A stretch of DNA of 64,000 nucleotides from Carnegiea gigantea (GCA_029747015.1 JAKOGI010001543.1:146001-210000), one strand, 5' to 3'. Shown: positions 36,601 to 50,530, numbered from the stretch's first letter. Notes: generated from the letters alone by a model not told the origin. Numbers and translations are program-made.

Positions 36601-39600
36601 GTTTTTGTAAGTTGCAACTTACATGCTGAAACACACCCCAATTCCTCTCACATCCCATTGCACTACAAGTAAGGCTAAGGATTCTTATGGCAAACTTCCT
36701 CAAGTTAGGTACCGAAGATCCATATAAACTCCACCATTGAGCTATTAAACCCAAAAAAAAAAAAAAAAAATTAGAATAAGCATTTAGCTAAAACAAAAAT
36801 GACAGAGAGACCTTGAGAAGTTTTGTATGAAATATGAATATTCTTACCAGGAGCAAGTGACTTTCTTTGCCTTATTGCCATTGGCATTCCAAACAAACCT
36901 TGAGAAGTTTTGTATAAATTCAATTCAGCAAGAACCTTGTCTTGAGTCCCCAAATCCGAAATCATCCTTGAAACGCAATCAAACAAACCCTTCATCACTT
37001 CGCTACAATCTTCAATAGATGGGTTTGAATAATAGATTTCCGGATTCAAATAATGTCCTGTCGCATGTAAAGGTTGGTGAAGTTGGCATTCCCATCTTTT
37101 GTCAATATACTTGAATGCCTCTTCATAATTCTCCTCCCTGTTTGAGAAGCTCTTAGCAATAACCTCCTTAGCTCTATTCATAGCCTCATAAATATAACCC
37201 ATAGGTGGCTTTTTGTCTCCATCAATCATGCGAAGAACCTTGACGAGAGGACTTGTCAATTTAAGAGAATAGAGAACATTCTTCCAATAACTCTCTTGCA
37301 AGATATAGGATGTCATCTTCTTGCACCCCACCCTTTGACCATTTGCTATTGCTCCATTCTTGAAAAGTCACCATCTTTCTTAAATTGTATTTTTGTTTGT
37401 GAATGGAGGAAAGAGTGATAAATGATGTAGCAAATCTAGTCACGGCAGGCCTATGCAAGTTCCTTTGATTAGTGAATCGCCTCATCGAGTTCACAAGGGC
37501 AACAGAGCTATGGATATAAGCATTGATAGCCATGCTTGTCTTTAGAGCAATCTTGACTTTTGGAATATTCTTTCCAATGTCTTCCAACATAATATCAATG
37601 CAATGTGCGACACATGGAGTCCAAAAGAGGTGTTGCCTCTTAGCCATTAACAATTTTCCTACATAAACAGTTTTATAACCATTAAATTAGAAATTAGAAT
37701 TTATGAAATAGGAATAGAATAAACATATGGCTAACATATCAGGAATGTCGATAAGTAAATGATTCTTAGTTTCTTACTTGCTTTAACACAGTTAGATGCA
37801 TTGTCGGTTACCACTTGGACCACATTTTTCTCTCCAACTTCCTCCACCATATCGTCAAGAACCTTGAATAAAAGGTTTGCATCCTTTATAACTTCAGATA
37901 CATCCATTGATCTAATAAAGATCGAGCCTTTTGGAGAGTTCACAAGAAAGTTGACAATGTCCTTTTGGACAGTAGTATCACGCCATCCATCAGATAAGAT
38001 AGAACAACCTATCTCAGTCCATTCCTTTTTGTGCTCCACCATTGCCTTCTCCGTATCTTCTACTTCTTTTTTGAGGAAAGGGACTCTCAATTCATATATG
38101 GAAGGCGGTTTCAATCCCGGGCCAAATTGACCAATAGATTCGCAAGCAATGGCAAAACTATCAAGAGTGGCAGCATGAAAAGGAATCCTGGCATCATAAA
38201 ACCACCTGGCTAGGTCTCTACAAGCCTTTTCTCTTAACTCTTTCCTACATAGCTCATTTAGTGTTTTTGGCCTCCTTTGATCCTTTCGAGCCTTGACAAC
38301 ATTTGCGGGATTAGGAGTATAGTACATATCTAGTGGACCTTTTTGCCTAGGTTTCTTAGAAGGCACATTATTACTTCCCTTTGTTCCACTTGCGCCACTT
38401 GCATGTTTTCCGCTTTTAGAATTCATTTCAACGCATTCATCATCTTCATCTTCATCTTCATCAACAAAGTAGCCTTGCGGCATTTGTCTAGACATGTCAT
38501 ATGCTTCCTTTGTTGATTTTTTTAGCTCCATATAGTCTTGAATTTCTTTCCTAGCTTGCTCAGGGACTTTTTTACAACCTAGGGTATTACGATACCCTCC
38601 CGCTAAATGTTGCTTAAGCCGATAAACTCCTCCCATGGTTCTCACTCCACAGAAGTTGCAATAGAAATTATTTTTATTAGTTTCATCTTGCCTACCATAC
38701 TTCCTTCCTGGATCTAAAGGTTTAGAGGAGACCGAACCCGTAGGAGTATCGGATGTATCCTCCATTCAAGTAATTCAACCCAAAAATCAACACCTCAAAT
38801 GAGTTCACTGCAATTTTCAACCAAACAAAAACAAACAATTAAACAAAGCTATCAATAATTAAAAATTTAACACATAAACACTTCAACTTAAATTTAAGAT
38901 CATAACAGAGAATCAACACCCTAAGATAATGCTGCCACCATAATATGATACTTAAAAAGAGTTTTCTAAACATTTAAAAAAAATAACAAAATAAAAAAAA
39001 CAAGAGGAGAAGAAGAGGACAAATGGACAGCATGAAATATAGACAGCACAAGCAGAAATTAACAATCTAAAAAAGGGTTAAACACAACAAACACCCCATC
39101 GAATTAGACAGAGAGCTGAGGGGGTTATTTAGACAGGGCCACAGGGGCTGTTCGAGACAGAGAAAGAAAAGAAAAGAAGAGCACAAGGGGTCTGGGCAGT
39201 GGGCACTGTAGCAGCAGCTGCAGCACCATGCGTGCAACCTTTCAAGCCCCCCCAAACACAAGAGAGAGCGCGAATCCTGTCCCATGGGGTTTGACTCACA
39301 GAGAAGAAGTAGAAGGAGGAGGATGATGATGGAAAAATCAAAGAATAGAGGAGTAGAGAACACTTACCTGCTGTCGAAGAGCTTAGGGTTTGCGGTGGAG
39401 TGAAGGACGAAGAAGTCTGAGAAGCAGAGAGGGCTCGATCTGAAGCAGCCGAAGGGTTGTAAGTGTGATTTGCATTTTTTCCCCCCTTTTTTCTCACACA
39501 AAACCATTAAGATCCAAGAAGTCCGGAAAGCCCGCGCCTCGCGCCTCAGCAAAAAGCCCCGAAAAAGCCCCAAAGGCGCGCGCCTTTGGAATGGGCTGCG

Positions 39601-42600
39601 CCTGACCCTCTCTAAGGCGCCGAGGTATGCGCCTTGTGCTTTCCTGCGCCTAGGGGCGCGCTTTTTTAAACTAAGATCAAGTTGGCTTCCTTTTCATTTA
39701 TCATCAATGGTCATCCGAGTGGACATATTATACCCTGCTGCGGCATTCGTCAGGGAGACCCCCTCTTTCTCTTCCTCTTTCTTTTTTGCTCCGAAGGCCT
39801 CACAGGGCTTATTGCTAATGCGGTTGAGAGCAGATCACTTCGAGGATACAGCAGCAACGCCCATGCTCCAGTTAGCTCTCACCTTTTATTCGCAGACGAC
39901 ACTATTATATTATGTGGTGTCGACGTATCCCAAGCCAACACTCTTTGGAACGTCCTGCACACATACGAGAAAGCTTCGTGACAAGTAGTCAATTTTTTAA
40001 AAACTGATGTATCTTTCAGCAAAGGAGTTACTGCTGAACGAAGAAACCAAATCACACTCCTTCTGGATATACGGGAAGTACTATCTTATGACAAATATCT
40101 CGGGGCCCCTACCTACGTTGGCAGATTCAAAAAGAAGCCCTTTCTTTTTCTAATCGACCGCATCAAAAAGCGTATGGCGGGTTAGATGAATAAACTAGTC
40201 TCCTGGGCAGGAAGGGAAGTGCTGATAAAGGCTGCGACCCAAACTATCCCTACCTATATCATGAGCGTCTTCAAGCTCACCAAAGACATTTGTCATTCAA
40301 TTTAATCCTCCATTACTCGCTTTTGGTGGGGTTACATTCAGGAAGATCGGAAGATCCATTGGTTTAGTGCGAGAAAGCTATGCACCCCAAAAGATGACGG
40401 GGAACTCGACTTCAGGGATATGGAAGCCTTCAATGACGCACTACTAGCTAAGCGATTCTGGAGGTTAACCAAAAGTAACACTTCATTAGTCGCACGCATT
40501 CTTTCCGCCAAGTACTATCCCGACAGCGACATCTTCAACGCCACGCTAGGGGCTCGTCCTAGTTATACATGGCGTTGCCTGTTAGGGGCCAAATCTACCG
40601 TCATTTGTGGCTCTCGCTGGCTCGTGGGCAACAGGCACTCCATAAATATTTGGGATGATAGATGGTTGCCTCGGCCGCGATTTTTCAAAGCCGTTACGTC
40701 ACGGACAGCCCCTTTTGAGCACCACTAAAGTTGGTGACCTCATCGACCATTCTTGGTGCTGCTGGCGCGAGGCACTGGTCAAGCACATCTTTCTACCATG
40801 CAATGCCAAGCTTATACTATCCTCGCCAGTCTGGGAATCCTGGCCCCCTGACATGCTCATATGGCATTACAATCCACGTGGCCTTTTCACTGTACGATCG
40901 GCTTACCATATGCTCCTTGGTGATGCATATGACGACTCCGGTTCATCTTCTTCCTTGGTACGCAAACCTTGGAGGGCTCTTTGGAGTGCAACATCCCTCC
41001 CCGTATAAACATGTTCGGCTGGCGTGCATGTGTAGGCTCCCTTCCCACGGCCCTGAACATATCTTCGCGCATTCCGGGCTTTTCCATGGCTTGCGGTGTT
41101 TGCGGGCACCCCGAAGAAACGGACACGCATGCTCTGCTCGAATGCTCTATCGCTTTACATATTTGGGAAGGCATGGATCCTGACCTTTGGACCACCAAGT
41201 ACTGCGCAGACTGCATCATTGAGGTAAGTGACCATCTGGAGTAAGACGACTTTGGTGACTTCCTAGCCATTTTATGGGAATGTTGGAATGCGAGGAATAG
41301 GTTTATCTTGAAGAACTCAGACCCCAACTTGGAAGTCCTGGGCAAGCGAGCCATCGCCGTTGTCAATAGCTACCGGGAACACTCTGGCTCAAACGAAGTC
41401 CCGCACTCGACCCCCTACCCCTCTACATGGACCCCGGCCACAGCTGGATATGTGAAACTTAAGTTCGACGGAGGCTCCATTGGAGGGCATACTACAGGCT
41501 AGGGATTTGCTTTGAGGGACCACGACGGCAATGTGTTCCTTGCTGGTGCAAAATATTTCCAAGGCTTTGGTGGAGCTACAGTGGAAGAAGCAAGAGCGTG
41601 CCTTTTTGGATTGTAAAGCGCCTACGCCCATGGAAGCCGGCACATCATCATCGAAAGTGACTGCCTCTAGTTGATCCAAATGCTCCGATCCAAATCTATC
41701 CTAGATAATTTAGTTATTGTTAAGGACATTATCTCCTTTGTGGAACATTTTGATTTTCGTTCATGGTCTTTTGTTAAAAGAGGGGGTAATAGGGTAGCCC
41801 ATGATCTCGCCCACAGGCAATCTGTCTGCTTGGAGGGGAGATTGTGGACGTCTGACATACCCGGAGAAGTCCTCTCTCGGGCCTTAGACGATATGTATGC
41901 TTATATTTCCAACAACTTAATATAACGCCCTTCCCCCTTTTTTCTATCCCCCCAAAAAAAAAAAATCAAAATGCTAATAAGTAACAAACATTCTTGCTAC
42001 AAGTTTTTAAAGTAAAGCCAAAAAAATTTGAATTGAGAGAAAGGACAGAAAAAATGACTTCTTTAACTAAGAAAAATATAATAAAATAAAAAAATATGGC
42101 TGATTCTCTCCTAAATGAAAGACAAAAGGAAAAGGAAAGAATTTTACACAAAATAACAATTTAACACTATAGCAAATCTCTACTAAATAAAACTATGAAT
42201 GAAAAAGGAAACAATATGCACAAATTTTAACTAGCCCCTTCCCATCTAGACTTCTAACGACCCCCCACACACCATGGAAAAAGAAGGCTAGTGACTGGAG
42301 CCCACCACACTGATTGCAGTGAAGATTAACCGCCTAAACAATATGAAAATGGACATTCGACCCTCTTTGGCACCATTAGGTCTCAATACTTGCTCCCAAT
42401 TTGATCAAAGGACAAAGGACAGTTCGAAAATTTTTTAGGGTTTCTTAATCTTAGGGTTTGTCAATTTTATGGATGACTTCGCACCTGTTATATGCAATTA
42501 CATGACGGATTACGCTCAAAATTGCGATGTAGGACTAAGATAATTGTTAATTTAACAAAGTTGGTGATTTTAATGGTCAAAAGTTCCCCTCCCTGTCCTA

Positions 42601-45600
42601 TAGCTTCACTTCTCAATTAAGATCAATGAAACCCTCGCTTTGGTCGCCTTGTGCCTCAGATTGAGGCACGGCCGGCACGCTGAGGCGCACGCTTGTCACG
42701 CTTAAAGAATTCACCTTGCCTCACCCACTGAGGCGCCATAGTGGTCGCCTCACTCCTTAGTGCAGCTAGGTGCGCCTCAGGCGTGCTTTTTTAAACTAAG
42801 GATAGAATATTTAGGAATCCACCTAAGAAAACCTGGGAGATCAACCTAGGGTTTGTGAGAGATCCTCTCGCAGGCAATCATGAGTCCACATGGCCAGAGG
42901 AAAGCAATCATCTGCTAGAAAATTTTGATTTAACCTTAGTTTAAAAAAGCACACCTGAGGTGCGGCTAAGTGGGAGGTGGCTGGGCCGACGCCTCAGGTG
43001 ACCCCAAGCGCAGTGAATTGTGAAGGCGTGTCGCCTCACACAAGTTAGCGATGGTTGATAGAGATTTTTAAGAAATTAGTAATCAAGTGCAAAATTTTCT
43101 CCAAATTAGAACTTATCCAATCATGATTGATGAGTATCGAGTACAAACGCCAATGCAATTGCATCATATTGCTCCAAATTCAACCTTAATTTTTGAAAAC
43201 CCTAATTTTCAAGAACCTAATTTTTCGAAAACCTAATTCTCTCTGATTGGAGGCTTGTGTAGTTAGCTCAATGCAGACAGACCAGTTCGACCCTCCTTTC
43301 TTAAGCTTTTCCGGCACCTGGACATCGCCATCCGTGGGTGATCTGCTCTGGTGAGTGTTGCAGGAGCCGCTGACTTGCTTGTGCAGGTTTAGGGCTTCGA
43401 AAAAGTGGGGAGGGTGAGCTATTAATTACTTATTCTCTCTCTGGGGTGTTTAATATCTGCTTTTTCCCCCCTTTTTTGGGGTGTTCTTATTATTTTTACT
43501 GTTTGGGTATATTACGCACATCCTAGCCAATCTTGATAAATTTTCAGAAATTTTCTATTTTTTAGCATTTTGATTATAGTATTATTTTATCGCATGTTAT
43601 ACCGTTTTGCAATCATTCTAGACTTTATACCGGTTGTAATGGTATCTAACCATTGTATTGATGGAAGTATACATCTTGTTTGCGCGTAATATATTGTCCG
43701 AATAACTTTTTGGATCTTTTTTGAAAGTGCACCCCACATCCTTGAGGTGGGCGCCTTCGCCTTGACGAGGACCCTTTGCTCCTCGGTGCGCCTTTCTTTT
43801 TTAAATTAAGAGAACATCACCTACCACTTCTTGGATAGTTGCAGAAAGCTTTGGGAAAAAGCTAAACCTAAACGTTAAACTATATCATATTGCCTAAGCA
43901 CAAGGTATCGCATAAATAATTAGTAAAAATGGACACCTAAAGATGACCCCTGAAAAATACATATGAAAATAAATAAAATAGAAATCTTTCCTAAGATCCT
44001 ATTCCCAATTTAACTGTTAAACTACCTGCAAAAATAACATTAATAATCTATATTTACAAACTTTGAACTAATGAAAACAATACATAATTTTATGCCATAA
44101 TTCTTTACTTTGCTTCTCTAGACTCCTCTTGTTGTTTGCATTAAGGTGTTTTAGTTCTTGGAAGCTGCCACTTCTTTTTGGCTAATAATATAGGTCGTGT
44201 TATGGGTTTTTCTACCTTTGGAGAAAAAGGTTTTATTATCAGGTCTTCCTGTGGCCTGCCTACATGGGAGCCTTATGGGACAGTGTTGACATCGTAATGT
44301 TGAGCCAGTGCACGCTGTGATTGGATGCTTTCAGACTTTGGCCATGAAATTTGTTATTGGTATTTATCTTCTGTGCTATTTTCCCCTTGTGTTGCAAGTA
44401 TTTGGAGCAGAGGTACTGTGTTCATAGAATTTTTTATTTAATTTTTTGTAAACCCCCCCCCCCCCCCAAAAAAAAAAATTACCAACATACTCAAAGGGTT
44501 GATGCCTCTAATAGCTTGTGTAAAAATTGACATAATTTGAGTGTCTTATGTTAGGCCAAATCAAGCTTTCAATAAATTTCTTTATTGGGTTTTATGGAAT
44601 TCTTCATTTGTCACCTTTTAGCTGGTTGTGGGATGTCATATAGTTGTCACCTAAGAAGCACAGACATCGATACGTGACACGGATATGACACGACACCGAC
44701 ACTCGGACACGTGATTTTTTTGAAAAGTAGGACACGATACGTAAAGTGGACACGTATTGGTTGGAGAATATTTATTTTATTACTAATTTGTTTTATATCT
44801 TTATCCTTGAAAAGATCATGTTTGGATGAGAACAACAGCAAATTGTTCAGAAGTATGCGCATTCTACAACTTTCAATAACATAACCTAATTTCTTCCTGT
44901 TGTCTATAAGTTCTACAGGCATTCGAGAGTGTCCAAAGAGTGTCCGAGAGTGTCGGTGTCCGACACGTGTCGGACACGGATACGTGAAGCCGTGGACAGT
45001 GTCCGTGCTTCTCAGGTTGTCACAGAGCCATGGATTTGATGAATCTGTGATGATTTGGAGGAGGCTAGAATTGTAAATCTGTTTTGAATTGTAATTTCTC
45101 CCTTTTTAAAGGTTTCTTGTTTTGTTTGGGAGGCATCACACGGGAAGATTTTGACTAATGATAATTTGCAAAAGAGGGGAAAGATCTTGGTGGACAACTT
45201 GTTGCTTCATTGCCAGTTTGCTGGGCACTCTGGGAGCTTGTCTTTAGTTGCTTAGGCATGTGTTAGGTCTCTTCTAACTCCATTACGAATGATCTTTTGG
45301 CTTGAGAGGGCTATTTTGGTGGGAAAGCTAAAAAGAAGAAGGCCCTGGCTTTTCCTCATGTGATTTTTTGGAGCATTTGGGGGGAAAGAAATCAAAGGAT
45401 CTTTGAGGGAGAAGAAACTTCCCTTCAGCGCCTAAAAGACAATTTCATCAAGACTCTTTATTTTTGGGAGAAGGGGAATTTTTACTCCTCATCTTTTGAT
45501 GTGGTCGACTTTGTGGATAGCTTGCATATTGGTTGTATATTAATCTTTCGTAGGATGCTTTCCTGGCATCTATCCATTGATCCATTTTAATATACATATT

Positions 45601-48600
45601 TTTCCTTATCAAAAAAAAAAAAAAAAAACATTCTGCATGACTGTCTTAGAGAGGCACCATTTTGTTTTCCTCTTGTGCAAGGTCAGTTTTGAAGTGCTGT
45701 GTCAGTTTCCATGGTGCTCATGTGGTCTCTGTCATTCAGTTTTATTCAAACTCATTGCCAGCTCAGACTATAAAATCCCTATATCCTGTCTAGTTTCTCC
45801 CTTCTCTAAAACGTTATTTGTTTTGCCTGGATTTCTATTGCGAGCTACTAGCTATCTTTCAGCTTTTGTTTCACATATTGATGGAAAACTGTTTTGCAGT
45901 TTAACAAGTGGATTGGTGTATTTCATGCCTGTGTCCGTGTGATGGAAGACATAAAGTTTGTTTTGAGCCATCGTATTGTAGCTGAGTATGTGACGCATGA
46001 ACGGATAGACATTGTTGAAACTTGGTTACAAATTTTGTCTTTGGTGCAAGGCATGAATCCTCAAAAGCGAGAGACAGGCATCCATGTAGAAGAGGAAAAT
46101 GAATATGCTCATCTACCTTTTCTTATGTGCAGTACAATTGCCAACATTCATTTGCTCTTGGTGAAGGGTGCATTCTATAGTGAAGAACGGGACTCGGGGG
46201 TACCTTCTGAGAGCGAGAGAAAGGAAACAGATGATGGATTTGGTCAAAGACATGCTAAAGTTGGAAGGCTTTCTGAGGAAAGCTCTGTCTGGAGCTCAGC
46301 AGGTCAGACTAGTGTAATGGACTCAATGTGGCAGAAACGTGATCGTGATCATCATTTTGTTGTTCTACCATCTGTCTCTCAGCTGACATTTGAGTCATTA
46401 AGGGCCATTGATAGCTGGTTGGCAGGGAGTAATACTGTTGCTTCCAGCACTAGCAGTGTTTTGCATGGAAATTTCTTAGCTTTCAAGAAAGCATTATTGA
46501 GGGTTAGGAAGGGAAAGTACATTTCAGGGTTGCTTCGTGGATCCTCAGCGACAAACAAGCATAGCAGTTCCATTGATACTGGCTGCCAATATTCTTCTGG
46601 TGATTTTAACTTGCCAGCACAAAGTGGTATGGTTTCCTGGCCTATGGATACTGGTGATTTGGATCATGATTCAGGCGCCATGGAAACTGAAACCTCTTCA
46701 GGAAAAGATGCTATCTCCCTATTAAGTTTGTCCCATTGGCCAGATATAGAGTATGATGTTAGTTCGCAAGAGATATCTGTACACATGCCTTTGCATGGTT
46801 TACTGTCTTTAATAGTGAAAGAGGCTCTCAGAAACTATTCTGGAGAAAATATTGTGAGAGATAAAGGTGGATTAAGTTGTCTTAATCCATTGTCATTCAA
46901 TGACCATGAGTTCTTTGGGAAGATACTCAAGGGGTGTCATCCGTACGGGTTTTCTTCATTTGTGATGGAGCATCCTGTTCAGAGCAGAGTATTTTGTGCC
47001 CAGGTTCGTGCTGGAATGTGGAGGAAAAATGGGGATGCTGCTACTGTAACTTCTGAGTGGTATCGTGCTATTCGCTGGTATGTCAAGAGTTTATAGATTA
47101 GATAATGTTTCTATTATCTCTATTTTGGGTGATCAGATGGTCACTCATGTTAACTATGTGACGTGCCTTGGACTTGCGGGCTTTGCTTGTGGGTGGGCAG
47201 TTATGATTGCATATGAGCATTTTATGTTAAAGCTCTCTGTGCATCATCTAGTTGTCATTTGTAAAGGAGTTACATGTTTGCAGGTCTGACCATGAGCTAG
47301 AGCATGAGCTCGAGCTTGATCTGTTTCTGCTGCAAATATGTGCTGCTTTAGCTCCAGCTGATCTTTATGTGATGAGACTGGTAGAACGTTTTCAGTTGCC
47401 AGATTATCTTGCCTTGGATATCAAGCGGTCTAGTGAGTATGTGCTCTTCTCAAACACTATACCATAACTCTGGATCTTGGCTCATGGTTTTTTCTGCTAT
47501 TGCTCTGAAATTGGTTATAATTTACGAGATTATTTTGATTAAATGAGCTGTTGTTCTTGACTTCCCTCCCCAGTGTTCTGTTTTATTTCCGCTGTTGCTT
47601 CTTTCTAGAACTTTGGATAAGTGAGCTATCTTTTGTACAGTGGTGGATCTAGAAATTTTATTTAGGGTTGTGCAACTTTTGAGCTTTTTGTTATTTGATT
47701 CATGCTTATTGACTCCTGTGGGTGTCCACTTCCAAAAACTTAATGATTTTTAGATAAATTGTGAGCTATTTTTTTGTGCCAATGGCTGCCCAAATCAATT
47801 ACTCAATATGTAATTATCTTGATGCTCAGTTTAGCAATTGAATTATTGGTGAATACTATCAGGCAGTGCCTGCATAATTTACAATCAATCATATAAATAT
47901 CCCTTGATCCCCTACTTAGTAAAATGCAAATTTATATGTGCGGACGTGCCTATGTGGATGTTAGTAGAAATGGAAAGTTATAAGCATAATGATTAGGTGC
48001 GACATTTTTTTTGGGAGGGATTATTAGCTTATAGCAAATGAATAGGATACACCTGTTAATCACCCGATCCACACCATTCAGGTTAGAGTTGGGAAACGGG
48101 TCGGGTTGACTCGTTTAATAAACGAGTCAATTTTCGTGTCAACCTTGAAAATAGCTTATATTTGCTCAAAATTGAAAAATAGCAAGTTTTCACGCTAAAT
48201 GGTCAAATCGTGTCGACTTCGACCCAAAGTCCATTCGGCTCATGTTGGGTACGTGTTTGACTTCAGATCGGTTTCGTATCATGCTATCATGTCGCGTCAG
48301 ATTTTCACAGCTCTAATTTCAGCTCCAGATGATGGGTGGATTGGATGTGGATTGGGTGTCTATAGATGATAGACGGTACCAGTTTAGGCAGATGATGGAT
48401 GTCGGTGAGGTCTTATGTGCCTACACTTTGATAATGCATTGCTAGGCACCTAGGCTGTGCCTTGTGATTCTGTACGCTTAATCTATCGATGATGTGGGAT
48501 CTTTTTCTTGTAAATAGTTTCGCTCAGATCTTGTTACTACTTGCTATATCCATTATGAGATTAGGTTTTTTTTTTTTTTTTTTTTTTTTGGGGGGGGGGG

Positions 48601-50471
48601 TAGTGAAATTGCCATGTAAAGAGCAAACCATTGCCTGACACTTAAGTGTTCTGCGGTAGGGAGGCCTTTTTGTTCATTAACCAGATGTTTCCATGCCATA
48701 CCATTAATGATACCCTATTTCTTCTGATAAGATTTGCTTGTTTGGAGGATAGATTGAAGTTCTTTCACTTGACAATGTTAAATAATTTCAATCAATAGCA
48801 TGCTAATAAATTAGCCATGGTGGAAGGGCAGGAACAGACATATTGAAGAGGCTCCCTCCCCCCTCTCCTTGGGAGTTTCATCTGTATTTTCCCCTAGAGC
48901 TATGCGTTTATAGTGTCGTATTGATCCAATATCTCATATTCCTATCTAGGAAATGGTGTGTGAAGGTTAGTTTCAGACTGTTGGAGCCCATAATTTATAC
49001 ACTGGCTGATCCTGTTGGACTGTTGATTTAGAAATTGTTGACTTCCTATAACTCCATGGAAAAAGGAAGAAGAAAATGGCTTAGTCTGGTATTTGCTTTA
49101 GTCCTCTGTGATTTACATTCCAAAAGATTACCCCATATTGACCTTCTGAATCTTGGGAAAGTGAAATACAACAATGGGCCTCAACAATATTTTATAGAGT
49201 GACAGTTTATAATGTTGTTATGTTTAATGCGTATTGTTACTTTTTTTGTAATATATTTGAGTTGTTTGTTCTAAATGGAAACTTATCTATTTAGGGTAAG
49301 ATTGCTGTAACACCCCATCTTAAGCAGGCAGGTGTGTCATCATCATCGTTGACGTTCAACTTGCATAGCTACAAGGCTATATAACTTCATTTATCTTAAT
49401 TCCTAACTATCCTCCAAACTAAATAGTGCAGTGGAAGCTATTAACAAAATCTTACTAAATTTGGGTTGGATAAATCTAAAACATGCATGAATGATCCCGT
49501 AAGTGTGTTACACATTGTCATTAAATATACAACTATTTTGTGCATTACAAAATTTGCAGCAAAATAAGAAAACATAAAGCCCAAGTCTATTTCTTAGCTC
49601 CCACAAGGTCTCTAAACATGGTCTTCTTTTTTTAGTCACTTCTGCGACTAGCTTCAGGTACTTGAAATGTGGTGAAGTCATGAGCTCCACTAGCCCAACA
49701 AGTAAATCTTGCCATCTACGTCTTTATCTTTCACTTTGAACATTGGGAGCTTAACATACATGCACAAAATCCTCAATCACAAGTCCATGGACTTAAGAAG
49801 AACTAAATCAAATTTCTCATCCAAAATAAACTAGAATACCTTTACAAACTGTGAATGTATGTTTACTAAGTCAAACAAAAGTAATCATAAGAAATTTGAA
49901 GCCAAAACTTACTGTTTGGAAATTTAGATCTTATTTCCTTTCCAAAAATTCAAATGTGGCAACAAAACTTATTTTCAGGCGGAATTGAGCTTGTGATATA
50001 ACACAACAGACGAGTGACCACTGATTCCCTAGCAAGCACAAAACTCCACTAGGCCTCCCAAATACCACTAGAGGATACGACTACCGAGAGACATAAATCT
50101 CTGCTAGGCTTATGAATGTCAGCAAGCTCTTGTGTCACAGGTTCACATATAAGAAACGCTTCTATGGCCATAGCTACAGGGTCATATAAACAAAAGCAAT
50201 TTGAGTTTAAATATAAAACTCAACCCAAAGTAGAAAATAGAAAACTAATATCCTTTTTATAAAACATATACATTCAAAATTCAGTTTTCGAAAAGTTTGG
50301 ATTCAAACGCTAAGATCAATTGTATGGACATGAATATTCACAAATATCATATTAGATCATTTTATGCTCCTAAAATAACCCCTAGCTCAACAAACTTAGC
50401 TTAAACAACAGGAAGTCCATTCCATATGTATTTTACACATGGTAGATTATTCAAAAAAAGGGTGACTCATA

Positions 50472-50530
<59 letters not shown>

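Larger units (their letters stand above)
35658..39675 (-). mobile_element. Inner hAT element, 4.0 kb, nearly complete
   Basis: Ends: CTTAGATTTAAAAAGCCCG at the left and GCGCGCTTTTTTAAACTAAG at the right. A perfect 8-base target duplication ATCAAGTT (35650-35657 and 39676-39683) sits in the L1 RT coding sequence, which can be read across once the insert is skipped. A four-exon transposase gene lies on the minus strand. GC-rich direct and inverted GCGCCTC/GAGGCGC words fill the subterminal 100-150 bases. Confidence 0.9.
35396..41960 (+). mobile_element. L1-type LINE inside the outer hAT element, 5'-truncated, split by an inner hAT
   Basis: RT begins at about 35400 with [20 protein letters not shown]. 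It is interrupted at 35658-39675 by an hAT element and continues from 39684 through the RT active site, a zinc-binding RT domain and an RNase H-like domain to a CCCCCC-A(12) tail near 41949-41966. The endonuclease and first ORF are absent, so it was truncated at its 5' side on insertion or later. The left boundary is approximate. Confidence 0.8.
35154..42800. mobile_element. Outer hAT element of the intron 2 nest (non-autonomous), 7.6 kb including inserts
   Basis: The left end is CTTAGTTTAAAAAGGC and the right end GCTTTTTTAAACTAAG. A perfect 8-base target duplication GATAGAAT lies at 35146-35153 and 42801-42808. GC-rich GAGGCGC/GCGCCTC words lie just inside both ends, as in its relatives. Without the L1 it is only about 1.1 kb and carries no transposase, so it is a non-autonomous member of the same family. 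Confidence 0.8.
32511..45899 (+). other. PRT6: PRT6 intron 2, 13.4 kb, filled with mobile elements
   Basis: The flanking exons join FQ to FNKW in phase 0, as the PRT6 family requires, so no coding exon is missing between. Contents in order: hAT MITE (32724-33098), hAT derivative (33362-34627), 79-base tandem repeat, the nested hAT/L1/hAT block (35154-42800), another hAT derivative (42935-43810), a second MITE copy (44651-45015) and an L1 3' end (about 45060-45628). Confidence 0.85.

Noticed and set aside
44647..44922. Minus-strand 91-codon frame in intron 2
   Set aside because: It lies wholly within the hAT MITE; the related copy at 32724 does not keep it.
45577..45942. Open frame overlapping the start of PRT6 exon 3
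   Set aside because: It spans the L1 poly(A) tail and the acceptor site in another frame; the conserved reading starts at 45900.
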